Below are positions 1-12,666 of a stretch of 64,000 nucleotides of DNA, one piece after another. Both the position numbers and the translations under genes were made by a program. Source of the stretch: Embiotoca jacksoni (lineage: Eukaryota > Chordata > Actinopteri > Embiotocidae); assembly GCA_022577435.1 (NCBI GenBank), contig JAKOON010000011.1, forward strand, positions 1,561,001 to 1,625,000, in the 5' to 3' direction. The notes beneath the pieces are model-generated. The model ran no database searches. It saw only the letters and a program-made list of their open reading frames with translations, and was not told the origin of the DNA. The stretch's first letter is position 1; each line of letters opens with the position of its first letter.

Positions 1-489
1 TTCACAGCTGCTTTTGGTGGTATGCACTGTTCATGCTCAACAGGAACAGTCTCTGCATTTTCTGCAAAAATCTGTTATTGTCAATTGGCCAAGCTAGTAT
101 GGCGATCGCAATTCCTGTTTTTTTTCCAGCAGATTTTTGTCTTTCTGGCTTCAGCCTCCTCAAAAACAAAACTTTTCTCCTTGCTGTGACAAACAATTGA
201 GATTTAAGAACAGCATCCCTTATATAGTCCCCATTGTTTGTGTGTGTGTCCCGTTAAAGAAATTAACAGTGCCAAATAGAGGGGGTACTATCTGCAGTGG
301 AAAACAAAATTCATAAAAGTACCTGGTACCGAAAACAAGTGGAGTTGAGTAGAGCCGATACTGGCAGTGGAAAAGGCTTTACTCTCCGAGGAAAAAAAAC
401 ATTTTGTGTTCTTACAAAGTTGTTGGATGATTAATTCGCTCCAATTCTATTCTATTTTATTCAAAATTCAATTTGATCTCTTTGCTGTC

Positions 490-778
490 CTTTAATCTCT
501 CTGCTCTCCCCTCAACCCGGTTGAGGTCAGATGGCGGCCCACCTCTGAGCCTGGTTCTGTTGGAGGTTTCTTCCTGTTCAAAGGGAGTTTTTCCCTCTCT
601 GTTGGAGGTTTTTCTCTCTTAGAGAGGAGTTTTTTTTCCATCGGTATTGTTGAATTGTTGGGTTCCTTTGTATAATGTTGTAAAGTTCTGCTGTAAGGAC
701 CTTTCTGCGGTAAGTGCCATGAAATAACCTGTGTTGTGATTTGGCGCTATGTAAATACAAATTAATTGAATTGAATTA
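490..778 (+). repeat. Common teleost interspersed repeat, full tail
   Basis: It holds the familiar block CTGAGCCTGGTTCTG, GGAGGTTTCTTCCTGTT, GGGAGTTTTTCC and TTGTGATTTGGCGCTAT, then an AATTGAATTGAAT tail. I recognise this as one of the most abundant fish repeats (LINE or SINE 3' end). It does not code. Confidence 0.8.
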
Positions 779-840
779 TCAATAGCACCAAATCACAAAA
801 CAAGTTGTTTTAAGGCACTTAAAGTCCTTACAACACAACC
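779..840 (-). repeat. Inverted tail of the same repeat
   Basis: AATAGCACCAAATCACAA is the reverse complement of the element's 3' tail, so two copies meet tail to tail at about 778. Confidence 0.65.
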
Positions 841-3055
841 TGCAAATACACACAAATATACAGAAATCTTGCACATGTTCTGAGTAAACTGTGGACTTGC
901 ATGATATTGCTGTCGTTTACAAAAAACAAGTCTTCATTTCGTCCTTTGAATATTTCCCCTAAATATTTCAGTTCTGCTTATCAGGCTAATGAAAGACAGC
1001 TAACTAAGCTCATCAGCAGTGGTCATGTATGGTACAACTTGATTGATCTTCATATTTCATCATACTGACTAAAGCAACAATAATGTCCCTGTTTTCAACA
1101 GAACTGCACTGTTCAACAAAATACTCACTGAAGGCTCATTAAGTTAATGTTGTCCTAAACACAGACTATCAGAGGTTATATCACAGTGTTTTACTTCCTA
1201 GGAATTGAGTCAGTTTTTGTGTTTTGATTTACGAGATCAGTAATAATGAGAACAAGACGACGCATGAATGATGATCCTGTGATAGGAGTTTTCTTAGTAG
1301 GCTGCATTATTTCTTTCAGTGATGACAAGAACTACGGGCTGGTAACGTTTTCTTTGTTAACTTTTTTTTTTTTTTTTTTCGCATTTATGTCATATATTTA
1401 TAAAAAGAATCATTCTACACAATGAATCAAAATATCTTTATCTGTATCATTGTTGCTTTCCCACATAAATGGCACCATTATTTTATTTAATTTAAAGGGA
1501 TGTGAACATCCAGCATGACTGGTCTTCAGAGATGTCTCCTGTGCTGTAATCTGACCTGCTTGGTGAGTCAGGCTGCCTGGAAAACATCGGCTCTGACCTG
1601 TGATGAATCCTCACAGTGTGATAGGAGGAGGGAAGGGGACACACTGCTCCTGCTGACACGTTGTAAATCAACCTCCGGGGTCACTTGGCCATCTCCTTTG
1701 TTGTCCCACATGCGACACGGACCGTGGCTCCTCCGTTGCGTCTAATGGATACCGGTGCAGCTTGTGAGTCCACAAGCTTGATGAAGCATAGCATGTCGTA
1801 TTTTTTCATTCAATTATAACATCTCACACAGTTTTACTTTTTGGTGTTTTAGACCCAAATTGAATAGATGGATCTGCTGTTGTTTTTTTGTTTTTTTTTA
1901 GCAATACTCAGAATATGAATCACACCTCCAAGAACAACTAATCAGTGACAGTCCAAATATTAAAATTTTCAAATCTCCAAAAATCATCTCACCAACTTTG
2001 CTTTGTTTTTGGAACATAATCGAGAAATGTACAGTATCTTTACAGTATGTTTAAATTATCTACAGTTTGAGTATCCCTTGTATTGTTATTACATTTGAGT
2101 CCCAGAGCAAAATATATCTGTGAAAACATGAATAAGACTCAAATATTGCTTTCAATAGGCAAGTGGAAAGGAGAGGAAAATGTCACATTGGCAAAGTCAA
2201 ATTTTAATTAAAAATTTTTTAAATACATTTTAATAAAGTATTTGTTGAAATATGGAGCACAGTGGAGGACCAAGGTCAACACTTACTGTTGTGAAGTTAT
2301 TTCCAGAATTCTGAAAGACTTTTTAAACCACCTGAATAAAAAAATAAAGCCAGTTTGCTGCATTAAAAAGATTTTAACCCAATTTTCCAATTTTACTCTT
2401 TATTTTTTCTAAGCCAGTCAAAAATAGTAGCCATAAATATGTTAGCTATGGGCTTAATGTGAACCAAATTAAAATTGTACTTTCATACACTATCACTTAT
2501 GTTTCACTATTTATATGCACAGTATTTTATATCACAATGTCCAAATGGTATTCACATTTGTATTACACTGTACAAAATGAGAAAGGGTATGTGTCTATTT
2601 CCCCAAACTGTGTCAGGAAATAAAGCTGGTAAAGATCTTTTTCAGCATTCGATGGACAAAATATAATTTTTTCACTGAGGTACATACAGTATATCAGGTT
2701 TTTTTTTAAAGATCCCGGAAAGACCTTCAGAAGAGCTGTAAGGGTTTCACAGTAATCATTCAGAAAATCAAAGGCTTAGTTCTGTGACTCCAAAGAAATG
2801 ATAAGTGACACTGACTCTAAATACATAATAGTAAAAAAAAAGTGTTTTTAAAGAACAAAAAGTTTATATGGAAGCAAAAATTCAAAGCTATACCTCATAC
2901 CAACATAAACACATACAGGAACATATATAATTTTGCTAAGTCTGTTCTACCTTTCTGTTAGCTGTTTGTTGCTATTTACAAAATCCACTGGAAACAACAA
3001 CAACAACAACTTCCGATCAGCTACCTACTTCTCTGTCTTTTGCAGGGATTTAGTT
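841..3055. other. No gene seen
   Basis: AT-rich sequence with simple T-runs near 1,361 and 1,885. The short open frames have no motif I recognise. Confidence 0.5.
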
Positions 3056-3059
3056 TAGT

Positions 3060-3255
3060 CATATTAATGTCAGGGCTCGCCTCCCCACGTGCAAATGTTC
3101 CTCCAAAACAAGCTCCCTGCGACACTTTTTTTGCAAAACCAGTGTCGGTGCATCCTGGACGGAGCCGTCTGTGATTGGTTTAAAGAAATTCAAACAAGAA
3201 TGATATCTATAGCAGAATGATATATGGTTGCTACACAGTGCTGGCACAGTGCGGT
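3060..3255 (-). repeat. Dispersed repeat copy A1
   Basis: It shares AGGGCTCGCCTCCCCACG, GCAAATGTTCCTCCAAAACA and the GCATCCTG and GTGATTGGTTTAAAGAAA blocks with 22,015-22,215. The small open frame here is part of the repeat, not a gene. Confidence 0.65.
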
Positions 3256-4094
3256 GGCGACATGTCGGGCTATGTGAGACTACATGTGCTAATAACATAA
3301 TTATATATCATCATAGGAAGTGAAAGGAAAATCCTCTTCCATTTCATTCATATTAATTGAATTATGAAATGCTTCTAAGGATAATCTCTGCAAGGAAATA
3401 TAATAAATGAACGTACATTACTCAAAGTTCCACAGGATAAGTGGCCTTCTAACACCAGATCAAAATTATATGAAATTAACACATTCATTTTGGGGTTAGC
3501 GCTAACAACAGTGTGCTCTCTGTATACACTGCCGAGTAAGCACTTTGATAAGTTAAAATGGAATAATTTTTCTTCCAGCTTTCACCCAATGACTGTGAGG
3601 TCCTCCTCTGTGCAAATGTTTCGAGGACTCTCATTTCACTGAAGTAGCCCCAGATAATTACGCCATTTGTCACGACGGACACTTTTCTGAAATGACAGAA
3701 TTAACTTAATTATGAAGCTGTTTCCTTGTTGAAATCGGTTGCCTCAGAAACATGATGCACAGCCACTGTTTTTTTTTACCTTACCGTGGGGAAAATATGT
3801 TTCTGATTGTTACAGATGGCTCCTCAGTCAACAACGTCAGAAAATGAATGCATTAATGCAGTTACTCCAGTTATTCATCAGCTGTTTGTTTCCAGACAAC
3901 ATCTGCTCCATACTTCTCTGAGAATCTAACACATTTTCCTCAAAGCGTGAGGTTACTTTTTTGTGTTTTGTCTGAGTCTTTTCTGCTAGTTTGGTCCATC
4001 ATCCCACACAGACAGGAACCTCCAGGGACTCAACAGCGCACAGAGGCACAGATATTGATTATATTAGTCAATAAAGGCTAGTTTCCTCCCCGAC

Positions 4095-4385
4095 TATTAT
4101 ACTAATGCACTTAGGGCGAATGGCCCGGCTGGCCTTGCAGGCCAGGTTATAAAGTGCACCAGAGCTCCTAAATTATTCACAAGGCCCCTCCACCAGCTCC
4201 ACGCCTCCATTAGAGACAGCAGGAAGAGGAGAGAGGGGGGTGACGATGATGTCACCCGGCCCCATGCAGCCAGACAAGGGCACCTGGGACTGAATGATAG
4301 AGTCAGCTGTGGAGGACCACAGCTCTGCCGGAAGAGTCTGCCTGAGGCGGTGTGCACTCTGCCTTCGCGGGTCACTTCACAAACA
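4095..4385. promoter_or_regulatory. Candidate non-coding regulatory block
   Basis: A GC-richer island in AT-rich DNA with TGACGATGATGTCA, GGCCTTGCAGGCC (a palindrome) and purine-rich tracts. The open frame on the minus strand lacks recognisable features. Confidence 0.2.
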
Positions 4386-4844
4386 GACCCTGGTGGTCAA
4401 GAGGGAACGGTGAATACGTGTGAGTCTTTGTGAATACAAGCTTATGTAACCGCAGTTCATAATGACAGATGACTGCTGAGGGGGAACAGAATTGAAAAAT
4501 GGTGAGACACATCAAACAAGAAAGAGAGTCCTCAGGTCAGACCTGTGTACTTAAGGTAAGAAAGTACAGCTGGATGCTGAGAGAAAAACCAACGAGTCTT
4601 TGTCACGTGTTCTTCTACCACGAACAGCTTCAGTGCTGTTTGTTATAGATTCTAAAAGCCTCTGTACATCTACTGAAGGGATAGACATCATTCTTACAAA
4701 ATATATACCTTCACGTTTGCATTGTGACGCTGGTGGCTGAGACTGTCACCTCAAACATTGCTCCAACATCTACAGTAAACCACCTTAAGAACCTTTAAAC
4801 CAAATGGCAACCAACTTTGATGTCACACATTAGTTTGTGATTGA

Positions 4845-5225
4845 TTGGCATTCAGCCTTCGCCATCTTGGAGTTTTGGAGCCAGAATCGGACTAGATCTA
4901 ACTTGAAACCGAAGGACATTATGCCTGCCCACCTGTTGCGTAAACCCGACAGGGCCCTTGCTATGTCAATCGAACCAGGCACACCCCAAAATATATAATG
5001 CTATCGGCCTAATATCTAATTAATTATGGTATTATTTTCAGAATGACCACTAGAAAACTAATAAGAAAAGAGTGAATTTAGCCAATGAAACCATACTGAC
5101 TTGTAGAAAAAAAATTATTGACTTTGTCTTTCATGAGAAAAAGTTGAAGTGGAGTCTATGGAACCAGAGTATTGCACTTTATGGCACTGGCAGTTTTCAC
5201 TTTTCAGACCCAGAAGCTGCACTAA
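4845..5225 (-). repeat. Non-autonomous element family B, copy 1
   Basis: It is in reverse orientation relative to 51,645. It shares CCATCTTGG, a GGCACACCCC block, TAATTAATTATGG, GAAAACTAATAAGAA and TTTCACTTTTCAGACCC. It has no coding capacity. Confidence 0.6.
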
Positions 5226-5267
5226 ACTTTCCTTAAGGCCCACAAGAAGCACCTTGCATGACACAGA

Positions 5268-5640
5268 ACCTCCTCAATGACCACTAGAAACCAACTAAAG
5301 AACCAGTAGAACCACCTATAAAGATTAGTAGAACCTCCTCAATAGGTACTAGTTCTTAAAGAACCACTCAAGCCACCTTGGACTCTTAGGTCCTTCTCAG
5401 TGAGAACTACAACTGCCTACACAACCCCTACAACTTTGTCAGTGACCAGTCAAACCTGATTGAGGCCCTCTAGTAGCTCCTGCAGGACCCTAGAACCTCT
5501 TACACGACAACTAGAAGCTTTTCACCGACAACTAGAATAACATGAAAATCCCCAAGAACCTCATCCTGACTGAGCATGAGAACCACCTCAACCACCTTAA
5601 CCATGTTAAGGATCATTACAACGTATTGAAGGAACCTTAG
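5268..5640 (+). repeat. Degenerate minisatellite, units near 25-30 bases
   Basis: Variants of AGAACCTCCTCAATGACCAC and TAGAACCAC recur about a dozen times (ACTAGAAACC, GTAGAACCAC, AGTAGAACCTCCTCA, ACTAGAAGC). No frame is kept. Confidence 0.5.
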
Positions 5641-5953
5641 TTTAAAACCCACAGGAGCCGCAGCTGGCACCAATAGGACGCAGCGCTCAGCAATGCGTGA
5701 AAGTCACACACAACACGGAAAAAACAATATAACGGATAAGTTGCCCACTGTCCTAGTAATAACTGCATTGCGGGAGAGGTGAGGAAGTCAAGCTGTAACA
5801 GGAGCAGAAAAACTGATAGAGGAACCGCGAGGTACAAAAAGTATTTGTTCTGAGGAAAAACTGCAACGCAGAGAAGTGAGGAAGTCGAGCTGCCCTGGTA
5901 CTCAGAGGTAGTTGTGTGTGTCGGGAGTGAAGATGAACTGCTGCAGGAGCTGC

Positions 5954-5959
<6 letters not shown>

Positions 5960-5995
<36 letters not shown>
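5960..5995 (+). repeat. Poly(A) run
   Basis: A run of 36 A residues. The lysine- or phenylalanine-rich open frames through here are artefacts of the run. Confidence 0.95.
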
Positions 5996-5996
<1 letters not shown>

Positions 5997-6895
5997 CCCT
6001 TTTCTCTGGGGAAAAAAGGTTTTTTCAGGCATGGCAGCACTGGAAATAGGACAGTGGCGTGACGTGTCACTGGGCGGTACGTCCATGCTTGCCGGCGCAC
6101 GCCTCACCGCCGCCGATGTTTGGGTTCACAGAAAACAATGGTCATCACCGCCTGCGTGTTTTTGCCTTTAGAACTTTCTTACTGACCATTAAAACCTGCT
6201 GAAAAGAAATTATTTACTGCTGCTGCCAATTGAGTAACATTGTCTGTTACGTCCTTCTCACTACATCTTAAGATGCTTAAGTCATGACAGTCGTCAGTGT
6301 CATCGTGTCTTTGCTTATTATTATTGTCTATATAGGCATTTTAATCATACTCATATATTTCTTAACTCTATGTTTTCAGAAAAACAGCAAATAAGCAAAC
6401 ATAAGTAAACATTTTCCAGAATGAGGGAACAGAAGTCGCAAACAGCAAAGATCACATGACAGACTGTGACATGATTACCATGTGTGTGCAATTTTGACAC
6501 AGACGTATGTGCATATACACTCTGCTGCACATCTGTCAGTCAGCCTAATTGTACCTGGAAAACTGTCACATCCAAATCTTGAAAAGAGTAAAACATATGT
6601 TTGAATAGATGGATTCCTGGCAAAGATCGTCGTGATTACACACTATCCACCTTTTGACTGTTGGTTTTCTTCAGCCTGATGCTGACAGACTGCCAGTGAA
6701 GTCAACGGGAACTCAGAGGCTGACAGCCATCTGAATGTCAACACCGCTGTATGAGATGTGAGGGAGAGTGAGGTGGAGGAAAAGCCGGATTGTAGTCACT
6801 CAACTGAGTGTTCCTCAGCTGTATGCAAACTATAGCAGTGTGATTAGCTGGTCTCTCCAGGAGGATGACGGTTGATTGTCCTGTGATTTGTAGAT
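5996..6895. other. No gene seen
   Basis: Unique-looking sequence without protein-like frames or recognisable repeats. Confidence 0.45.
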
Positions 6896-7130
6896 TAGAT
6901 AGATAGTTTTGACTTTATTAATCCCACAGTGGGGAAATTCGGTCATCACAGCAGCAAAGAAAATCAAAAAGTGCACACAATATGAAATAAATTACAAATA
7001 CATATAAGATATAAGAAATAAGATAGATAAAAAAAAAAATATATTTTAGAATAAATACACAGAGACTATATACACAAAAAAAACCTAATAAAATAAAACA
7101 AAAATAAATAAATACAGTTTGGGATACAAG
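6896..7130 (+). repeat. Common fish interspersed repeat
   Basis: It has GACTTTATTAATCCCACAGT followed by GGGGAAATTCGGTCATCACA, then an A/T-rich body. This is a block I know as widely dispersed in fish genomes. The minus-strand open frames over it are artefacts. Confidence 0.65.
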
Positions 7131-8269
7131 GAAAAAAGTGTCCTGTGCTATGAAATGAATATGAATTGTATTGATGAGAAACTTCTTTGTAACAACCAAT
7201 TGACTTCAGATTAATTCCCACTAAACTCCTATTTGATACGGTCCAATCTGAACTCAAGGAACCCTTGTGAGAGGCTGTGAAAATAGAAGAAAAAAATTGA
7301 TCTAACTTAAGCAATAACGTCACAATACACGCAATACCCTGCTGCTAATCCAAATTTGAAAGCACATGAAGTAAGCCATGTGTGTTTTCACCGGAGTGTG
7401 AGGTATTTCTGCTCTCCTGCTGGTCTTCTTCGGTCTCATTTCTGGGAAGTTCAGCTTGCAGTATACACAGCAGAAACACTAAAACACAGTGGAAAATCAA
7501 CACAGTGAGCAACAAAGTCGGGAGATATGAAAGCAAAACAGATGCCAAGAGGCGTCTTTCTTTCTTTCCGTCTTTCTGTCTCCTCGTTACTCTCTCTGTC
7601 TCTCACCCTTCTGGGCTTCATGATGTCTGGAAAGGTTTTCAAATCAGTGGCACGGGCTAACATCTGGTATGTCACGACTCCAATGTCTGTGGACTACTGA
7701 AGCCAGGGTGGAGTTCAGGGCTTCTGACTATGGGTTCATCTAAGGGTTAGGACCTAATATTTCAGGAGCCACAATTTTAAAATGTGTGTGAATGTAGAGC
7801 TGAGTTGGACTTAATAAATGAAGCTTATGCGTAAGGTCAATAACGTCTCATGTTCATTCCTCTGTGGATGTGTTCTTCCTGCTGCTCTTTGTTCTTCATT
7901 GCTCGTGTAGATGTTTGGGCACAAAGTATCAGACAATAATGACGACAATAAATAAAAACGATCACCAGAGTCATTATGATTCATCTTCTGGGTACAATGA
8001 ATGTCTGCACAAAACGTCTGGACAAATAGTTGTTTGGGATATTTCTGCTGATATTTCACTGGATTTGTTGACTGATGTACCGATGTGATGATATCGCTGC
8101 TCGTCATGCTGTTAATGAACCTACAAACACAAAACAAGCAACTAGGCTATTTTACAATTTCTAAGATTTTTGTTCTTCTTGAATCTTGAAATCTTGTATT
8201 TCAACTACAATCAAAAAGTTCTCACCTCACACAACACATGACTTTGGTAGCAGTGTGCAGGTGCATTTG
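7131..8269. other. No gene seen
   Basis: Short overlapping open frames on both strands around 7,345-7,675 have pyrimidine-rich composition and no motif. Confidence 0.45.
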
Positions 8270-8720
8270 TGATTTCACCGTCGACAGGAGCAGAGAACGC
8301 ACATCAAATTTCTGTGGCAATGAAGCACTAAGCCTGGAGACGTGTTTTTAATTGGCATTTGGGTTTCAAGAGGGATCGTCAGGTTCGGAGTGTTTTCTTT
8401 GACAGTTGTGCACCATGAATTCATCCCCCAGTTCTATTGTGACATGTTGAGACATCTGAGGAAAAACATTGGCTGCCAATGATTTGAATAGTGGCACAAT
8501 GGCACTTGGGTTCTCCCACATAACACGCATATGCGTTGAAGACGCGTGTGTTTCTCACTATCAACAACACAATGGTCGCTCCCCATCCCCCCACTCACCA
8601 GATTTAGCTCCCTGTGACTTCTTTCTGTTCCCCAAAAATTTGACAAAAACTTTGATATGCGCTCCTTGCTTAACTTTCAGGTCCCAAGCATCCCAAATTT
8701 AAACTTTTTGGATGCCCCTC
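8270..8720 (+). pseudogene. Mariner-family transposase relic
   Basis: It has an N-terminal fragment (EQRTHIKFLWQ, near 8,290), then VVHHEFIPQ near 8,406, and SPDLAPCDFFLFPKNL at 8,600-8,645, the last catalytic-region motif of mariner transposases. The frames shift between these pieces and the centre is deleted. Confidence 0.6.
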
Positions 8721-11700
8721 GCACATTGGTTGTAAATGGACATGCAACCATGATGAGAAAACTTAATAAAAAAGCAATTTAAAAAAAGGTAAATAAAGAA
8801 AACATCAAAATAATGTTGAGTTTGCACAGACTACTCAGGAGACAGGGGTGGAAATTAGAGGAAATAGTTTCAGAGTCATTTTTTACTTTAATATTTGCTT
8901 TTCACAGCTATAACTGAAAGTTTTAAAGTGTACCAACATTTTAGAAATGCATTAATATCAACAGCTGAGGATAATAGTATCATCTCTAGTACTTCCCAGC
9001 CAGATAGCAGATAGATTTTGAGAAAGACACTGAGTCTAGAAACTAAACGTGTAAATTATGGATCACTTTGTTGATTCAAATCTTTTCATTCAGTTCAAAG
9101 ATTCCTGGTTCATTTATTTTAAGCTAACCGATTGCATATTACCTATCACCATTCATAATTCTGAAGTAGTATGTTCAGCAGCAGAGTGAGACAGGCCGTT
9201 CTGGTTTCTTGGTAACGAAGAGAAGTTTGAATGGAATCTAAAAGAACCAGGGTCGACAAGCAGGAATGACAGCATCTGTTAACAAAAATATAACAACAGG
9301 CAACAAAATGAGCCAAAATCTACAAAACACGAGGGAATAAGTGCAGCCTCATTTCCCTCAGTGGATAGTGTTTTGAGGGAATTTCTCGATCTTAAGGACA
9401 AGTCCTTGGAAGGTCGTTTTTCTGGGATGCTACTTCATCAAATTGCACGAAGGACTGTTCCAATGTCTCGTCTTCTTCAACATCCTACAGAGTCCTTCAG
9501 AGAAAATATTACACTTCTTTAGACAATATTCAAGCATGCATCAGGTGTATTCTCCTTAAAGTCCCCAAAATCCTACGTACATACCAGGCTGGGACGTTTT
9601 CATTGACGCATACCTGAAAATCAGGACGGTATAACACAGCACTATGTGACGATAATGCTCCACCTGGTTGCAATTCGCCTTTCAAATGAAGAAGAACGAA
9701 ACACACAAACACATGCACAACAACAACAAAAATGACAAAACAGATTTGTTTTTATTATAACTGGGTTGATCATTTAGCATATTTACTCATTAACTGCAAG
9801 GAAATTAATAATTTCACGAACCAGTTAACACTGATAATGTTGGGGATTAGTGGAGGGAGAAGAGCAACCTTTTCACACATGGTATAACTACCACACAATG
9901 AAGGAGTTGAACTGTCAACACTTATGTTGTATGCACTTTAACCATTAAAGTAATGGGGCAGCCCAGATAACTGTTATTGGCGTATCATTATGTAAGTGGT
10001 ACTTACTAGAGCAAATTTACTGTTGGTGGTTTACTTTATAAAATCATACATGTAAAATCTAACAATTTGTGTTGTAAAATGTCAAACGTTGGTGAAGAAG
10101 TAAAATAAAGTTTGAACCCCGAACTGTCCCTGTAAACTAGGTCAGTGCTTGATACACTGATGGAGATGCCATTCACGTGAGAGCATTAGTGAAGTATGTC
10201 TGTAAGTAAAGTCCTTTAGAGATAATTTTCTGAAAATATGAGCATTCAAACGATCTTGTAATTCTCTGAAACCATCAGGACAGCATTGAACATTTTATCT
10301 GATGCCTTCGGTCCGGTGACTAAAAGCTAGTCAGACTCTGACATGTTGAACATGTTGAGCTGTTACGGTGATTATTTAAACTGACTGAGAGGAATTCAAT
10401 TAGCAGTAGACATCGGAGAGCCCTTAGGCGGCAGATGTCATGTAACCGGTTGACCAAACTATTATGCTGAACAAAGAATAGAGTCGGACCAAATTAGATT
10501 TCAATATCAGGTTTCGTTCACATAGAGCCAGTCATTGTCACTGCTCTATAGAGAGGTTCAATTTAATGTTTACGGCTTGAGACAGATGGTAGAGCAGATG
10601 AAAATATTGATCCCAGCATCTGTCCCTCATTTCTTAAATAGTATAATATTTTACATAAAACTTGAATCTTTTTTTTTAACATGATACTCAAAATTCAATT
10701 GTTCTAGTCATGGTGACCGTGTTATTTATTACAGAAATTTTAGTTATAATATATACATTTTCAAGCCCCCCGAGAAGGATGCTTTGAATTCTGAACAAAC
10801 AGATTAGTTAGTTCCATAAATTTAGCATTGTCTGTTTAAAGGCATGTTGACATCACTTTGGAGAATCACTTCCTGTTGGCCTCAAGTGTTTTTCCTGCAC
10901 AACAGTCCTGGGGCTTCAATGGCTGACCCCCTCCCGCTCTGGAGTCTGCATGGTGCGACCGACCTGTCTTCTCTGCTTTCACCCTGCATGGAGGGAGGAA
11001 GCGTTTCCTCCTCGATAAAGGGAAGCAGAGGAAAACGCCACGATGACAATAATTGTCCACTGTGACCTGCTGCATTTGTCCATCACTAACTGTAATTTGG
11101 ATTTGGCTAAATTAAGCACCTATTACGTTGTCACACAAAGTCATAAACTTGATTGTGTCTTTAATTATTAGCAGGAGTCTAATTGGCAAATGTACTAAAC
11201 TCTCCTCTTCTTTTGTTGAGTGAGGACAAGCAGGACAAGATCTTCATCACTAGATGAAGTTCAATCCATCATTTTTCTGAAGAATGAGCTGATGTGGATC
11301 TATTCAAACTATTTATTGAACAACTATTGCAAACTAAAATTACCTCATCCAGTTCCAGTGACGACCTCACGCTGCACCGCCGGTTGACAAAAGCAATCCA
11401 TCCAATTGATAATGTTATGACAAATCAGATAACTCATTGTTTTGAACTTTTCATTATAACGTTCCATCGCAACATCCCTTTTAAAAGAGGTTATTGTAAC
11501 ATTTTGTTGGATCTTTAATATCTGCCGTCAAACATCACAGTGTGTCTTAAGGTGGTAAACTAAACTAAAACACAATTCTGATGCTCTTCCTGGCATTTCC
11601 ATGTTCCAGTGTCAAATTCACAAGTAAGCTGAACAAAATATCTCAGGGCATGAATATATATATATATAAAAAAGAAAAACTCTGTAGTTGCACTTTGGTA

Positions 11701-12546
11701 AAACAATGCAGAGATTTTGATCTTGACAGCCCAGACAGAATAATCACTTTGCCAAAAATGGGATCCAGATGTTATTTTTTTCCCCCAAAGTACCCCATTG
11801 AGGGCCAACGCCATTTGTTGTAAACTGCGCAAAACGAGCAGTGTTGAACAAACAAAAATGTGGAGAAACCATAAGGAGACGACTGCTTTCCTGCTATAAT
11901 TAGCCTTCATGTGTTCACCTCGTTTCACCGCTTCAGCTGTTTCAGCTATTCCAGACAATCGCCGGTCTTCCCTGCCACAGCTTGAGCAGTCTCTGTCCAA
12001 AACATTAGCATGTTAAAACCCTCCCAGCTCTCCTCTGCATGGTAAAAAAATACCACTAATTCTGCTTTGAACCTCAGGGAGCCACATCAGGAATTGATCG
12101 AGATTTAAAAGGTACTGCTGCCATCTAAAATGATAAATCTTTTCTTCCGGTGGTTGCAGTGGTTTGTTTTATGTTCGTCATTCAGCTTTATAAAGCTGAA
12201 AATATGTTATATAATTAAAACAATGATACCTTTTGACCAATCAGCACCCTTTTTGGAGGACATAAAAATTGGTGGTTCCTTCACTTTGCACTTTTTTTTT
12301 TTTACAAGACCTCCTAAACATTTTCATATTCTGTACATGTCATTATCCTGTGTGCAAGATAATGTATAAATAAGTCAAGAAAACTTAAATAGTCGCAATA
12401 ATATATAATAATACATAAGCAAATGTGAAACTGCTAAATTGTACAGTGGTTAGTGCTCAAAAAGCTTGACAACATCCTGATTCTTCAGTCTCCATATTAT
12501 TGGCTGAATAAAACTTTAGCTTTACATGTTCTTATGAATCTAAAAT
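8721..12546. other. No gene seen
   Basis: AT-rich intergenic DNA. The block near 10,870-11,065 is GC-richer and open on both strands, but shows no domain or splice structure. Confidence 0.45.
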
Positions 12547-12666
12547 ATGATTTGTGTTGAAATAAAAGAATACGGTGGTGTGCATTGTCCATGCGGCTTG
12601 AAGCTCAAGCCCTGTGCCTGCAGATACTGCATCTTCTGTTTAAACGACAAGGACAAGTGTTTGTGA
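12547..12666 (+). CDS. Hypothetical Cys-rich small ORF, 39 residues
   Basis: From ATG to TGA it encodes a peptide with eight Cys, clustered as CPCGLKLKPCACRYCIFC (residues 14-31). I do not recognise it. There is no signal peptide, and the upstream region shows no clear promoter. It could equally be part of an unseen exon (a GTGCCTGCAG acceptor-like site lies inside) or chance. Nothing else nearby supports a gene. Confidence 0.12.
   Translation: MICVEIKEYGGVHCPCGLKLKPCACRYCIFCLNDKDKCL

Noticed and set aside
4097..4375. 92-residue minus-strand frame
   Set aside because: No recognisable domain; it is a GC-rich block that I prefer to treat as possibly regulatory.
5637..6171. Open frames of up to 156 residues around the poly(A) run
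   Set aside because: They consist largely of Phe or Lys runs from the homopolymer and have no recognisable motif.
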